From Deltaproteobacteria bacterium (lineage in GTDB: Bacteria > Desulfobacterota > Desulfobulbia > Desulfobulbales > Desulfobulbaceae), in contig JAJRVA010000169.1 of assembly GCA_024277485.1 (NCBI GenBank), positions 1-8,173 on the forward strand: a stretch of 8,173 bases of DNA, given 5' to 3'. This document shows positions 7,103 through 8,173 of this stretch, piece after piece. The notes under the pieces were generated by a model. That model did not search any database, had not been told where the DNA came from, and worked only from the letters and a program-made list of their open reading frames with translations. Both the position numbers and the translations under genes were made by a program. Each line of letters starts with the position of its first letter. Position 1 is the stretch's first letter.

Positions 7103-7114
7103 GCTTCACCCAAC

Positions 7115-8059
7115 TTACAAAACATGCACTTCAGGCTCAAGCATGATACCGGAAAAGTCAAAGACCCTGTGCCGGATTTCATTCATAAGCTCAACGATAT
7201 CATCAGCAGTTGCCGCGCCGGTATTGACGATAAAGTTTGCATGCTTTATCGAAACCATGGCATCGCCTTTTCTCATACCCTTCAGCCCGGCAGCTTCAAT
7301 AAGGCGGCCGGCTGAATCACCTTCGGGATTTTTAAAAAATGACCCTGCCGAAGCGACTCCCAGGGGCTGTTTTTCGCGGCGCCGGGCCTGGTACTGCCTG
7401 CATTTTTCCTCAACTTCCCTCCTGCGGCCGGGAAAAAGTGAAAACCGGGCCCCGACAATAACCCCCTGGGCCAACTTTCCATCTTTCGGCGTCATGCGGC
7501 GATAGGCAAAATCAATTTCACTGCCCGGCACCTCGTGGCAGGTACCCCCGGCATCAAGAAAGGAAACAGTGGCAATATACGTGCCGATTTCACTGCCCCA
7601 GGCCCCGGCATTCATCCGGACGGCGCCACCGACACTGCCCGGTATGCCTGACATGAATTCAAGTCCGGACAGGCCCTGCCGGATACACAACCCCACCAGC
7701 CTGGACACGGAACAGCCTGCCCCGGCAGTAACCGCCGTGCCGGTGCCGGTAACGGACGTAAACTGTCCGCCAAGGATGATCAGAACTCCGCCGAACCCCC
7801 GGCTGGTTATCAGGATATTGCTGCCCCGGCCGATAACTCGCCAGGGAATCTTCTGTTCACCAAGCAGGCTGACCAGTAGCTGCAGCTCCGCAAGTGATGA
7901 TACGACAGCCAGCGCCTCAGCCCTGCCGCCCGCCTTCAGGGTACAGTAGTCAGCCATGGCAGCATCCCAGTCCATCGAACCCGGCCATGCAGCCGCCAGG
8001 ACACGACGCTGCTCCGGCGTTATGGAGGCATGATTTTTTCCAGGCTGATCCATACGCAT
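7115..8059 (-). CDS. murB: UDP-N-acetylenolpyruvoylglucosamine reductase MurB
   Basis: A 314-residue cytoplasmic FAD enzyme that reduces UDP-GlcNAc-enolpyruvate to UDP-MurNAc with NADPH, the second committed step of peptidoglycan precursor synthesis. The FAD-binding region spans about 40-207, with GRGSNILI (77-84) and SGIPGSVGGAVRMNAGAWG (137-155). SAGSFFKNP (237-245) carries the proton-donor Ser240. Arg187 in AYRR and Glu310 in LEPEV match the other catalytic positions, by family knowledge. The C-terminus ends directly after LEPEVHVL, which is normal. The start ATG overlaps the murC stop as TGATG. An ATG two codons later (8053) cannot be excluded, but the overlapping one fits coupled translation, with a weak GGGA upstream. 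Confidence 0.98.
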   Translation of the reverse strand: MRMDQPGKNHASITPEQRRVLAAAWPGSMDWDAAMADYCTLKAGGRAEALAVVSSLAELQLLVSLLGEQKIPWRVIGRGSNILITSRGFGGVLIILGGQFTSVTGTGTAVTAGAGCSVSRLVGLCIRQGLSGLEFMSGIPGSVGGAVRMNAGAWGSEIGTYIATVSFLDAGGTCHEVPGSEIDFAYRRMTPKDGKLAQGVIVGARFSLFPGRRREVEEKCRQYQARRREKQPLGVASAGSFFKNPEGDSAGRLIEAAGLKGMRKGDAMVSIKHANFIVNTGAATADDIVELMNEIRHRVFDFSGIMLEPEVHVL

Positions 8060-8173
8060 CAGTTCCCGATGCTCTTTGTTTCAAGCAGCTGCAGCAGTTC
8101 GCCGCCGACCCGGACAATATTACCGGCCCCCAGGGTCAAGACCAGGTCGCCGGCAGCCGCTATCTTTTTTAAT
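8059..8173 (-). CDS. murC: C-terminal end of UDP-N-acetylmuramate--L-alanine ligase MurC (partial)
   Basis: The last 37 codons and the TGA stop of a gene whose start lies beyond the right edge. The translated end reads ...AAGDLVLTLGAGNIVRVGGEL... and closes LLETKSIGN. The GDLVLTLGAGNI stretch is typical of the MurC C-terminal ligase domain, and murC normally precedes murB. MurC adds L-alanine to UDP-MurNAc in an ATP-dependent step, using the product of MurB. The stop codon shares one base with the murB ATG (TGATG), which points to translational coupling. With only the tail visible the identification rests on this motif and on context, and the catalytic core cannot be checked. Confidence 0.9.
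   Translation of the reverse strand, partial: LKKIAAAGDLVLTLGAGNIVRVGGELLQLLETKSIGN

Overview
This window carries the 3' part of a division and cell-wall (dcw) gene cluster. Every gene I accept lies on the minus strand, so transcription runs from high to low coordinates. The order is murC (only its last 37 codons), murB, ftsQ, ftsA, ftsZ, an uncharacterised B12-binding-type radical SAM protein, and a membrane-bound sensor histidine kinase. The DNA is moderately GC-rich. The gene order, the form of the FtsZ N-terminus and the radical SAM gene right after ftsZ suggest a deltaproteobacterium (Desulfobacterota). This is inference from protein appearance and was not checked by a search.

Positions 7115-8173 hold the wall precursor genes. 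murC ends in a TGATG overlap with murB, which encodes the UDP-MurNAc-forming reductase. No ddl gene lies between murB and ftsQ, although ddl occupies that place in many dcw clusters. Positions 3586-7091 hold the division genes. FtsQ is the single-pass bitopic divisome protein, FtsA the actin-like membrane anchor, and FtsZ the tubulin-like GTPase that forms the ring. A good extended -10 promoter candidate, with repeated TAGTCTG half-sites, lies between ftsA and ftsZ and could boost ftsZ over the genes upstream.

Positions 367-3580 hold two genes less usual for such a cluster. The radical SAM enzyme starts 5 nt after ftsZ on a TTG codon. It has a CX3CX2C cluster motif and a second cysteine cluster at its extreme C-terminus. 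The histidine kinase gene overlaps its 3' end by 20 nt and has its own Shine-Dalgarno sequence inside the radical SAM gene. The two are probably translated from the ftsZ transcript. No response regulator is present in the window.

The leftmost 366 bases contain no convincing gene. They hold a structured, REP/BIME-like inverted repeat pair (about 220-352). A shorter related copy lies 5.8 kb away at the ftsQ-ftsA junction (6118-6168), where it supplies the ftsQ stop codon. This dispersed repeat is the most interesting non-coding signal here. The ftsZ-linked radical SAM and histidine kinase pair is the most interesting coding signal.
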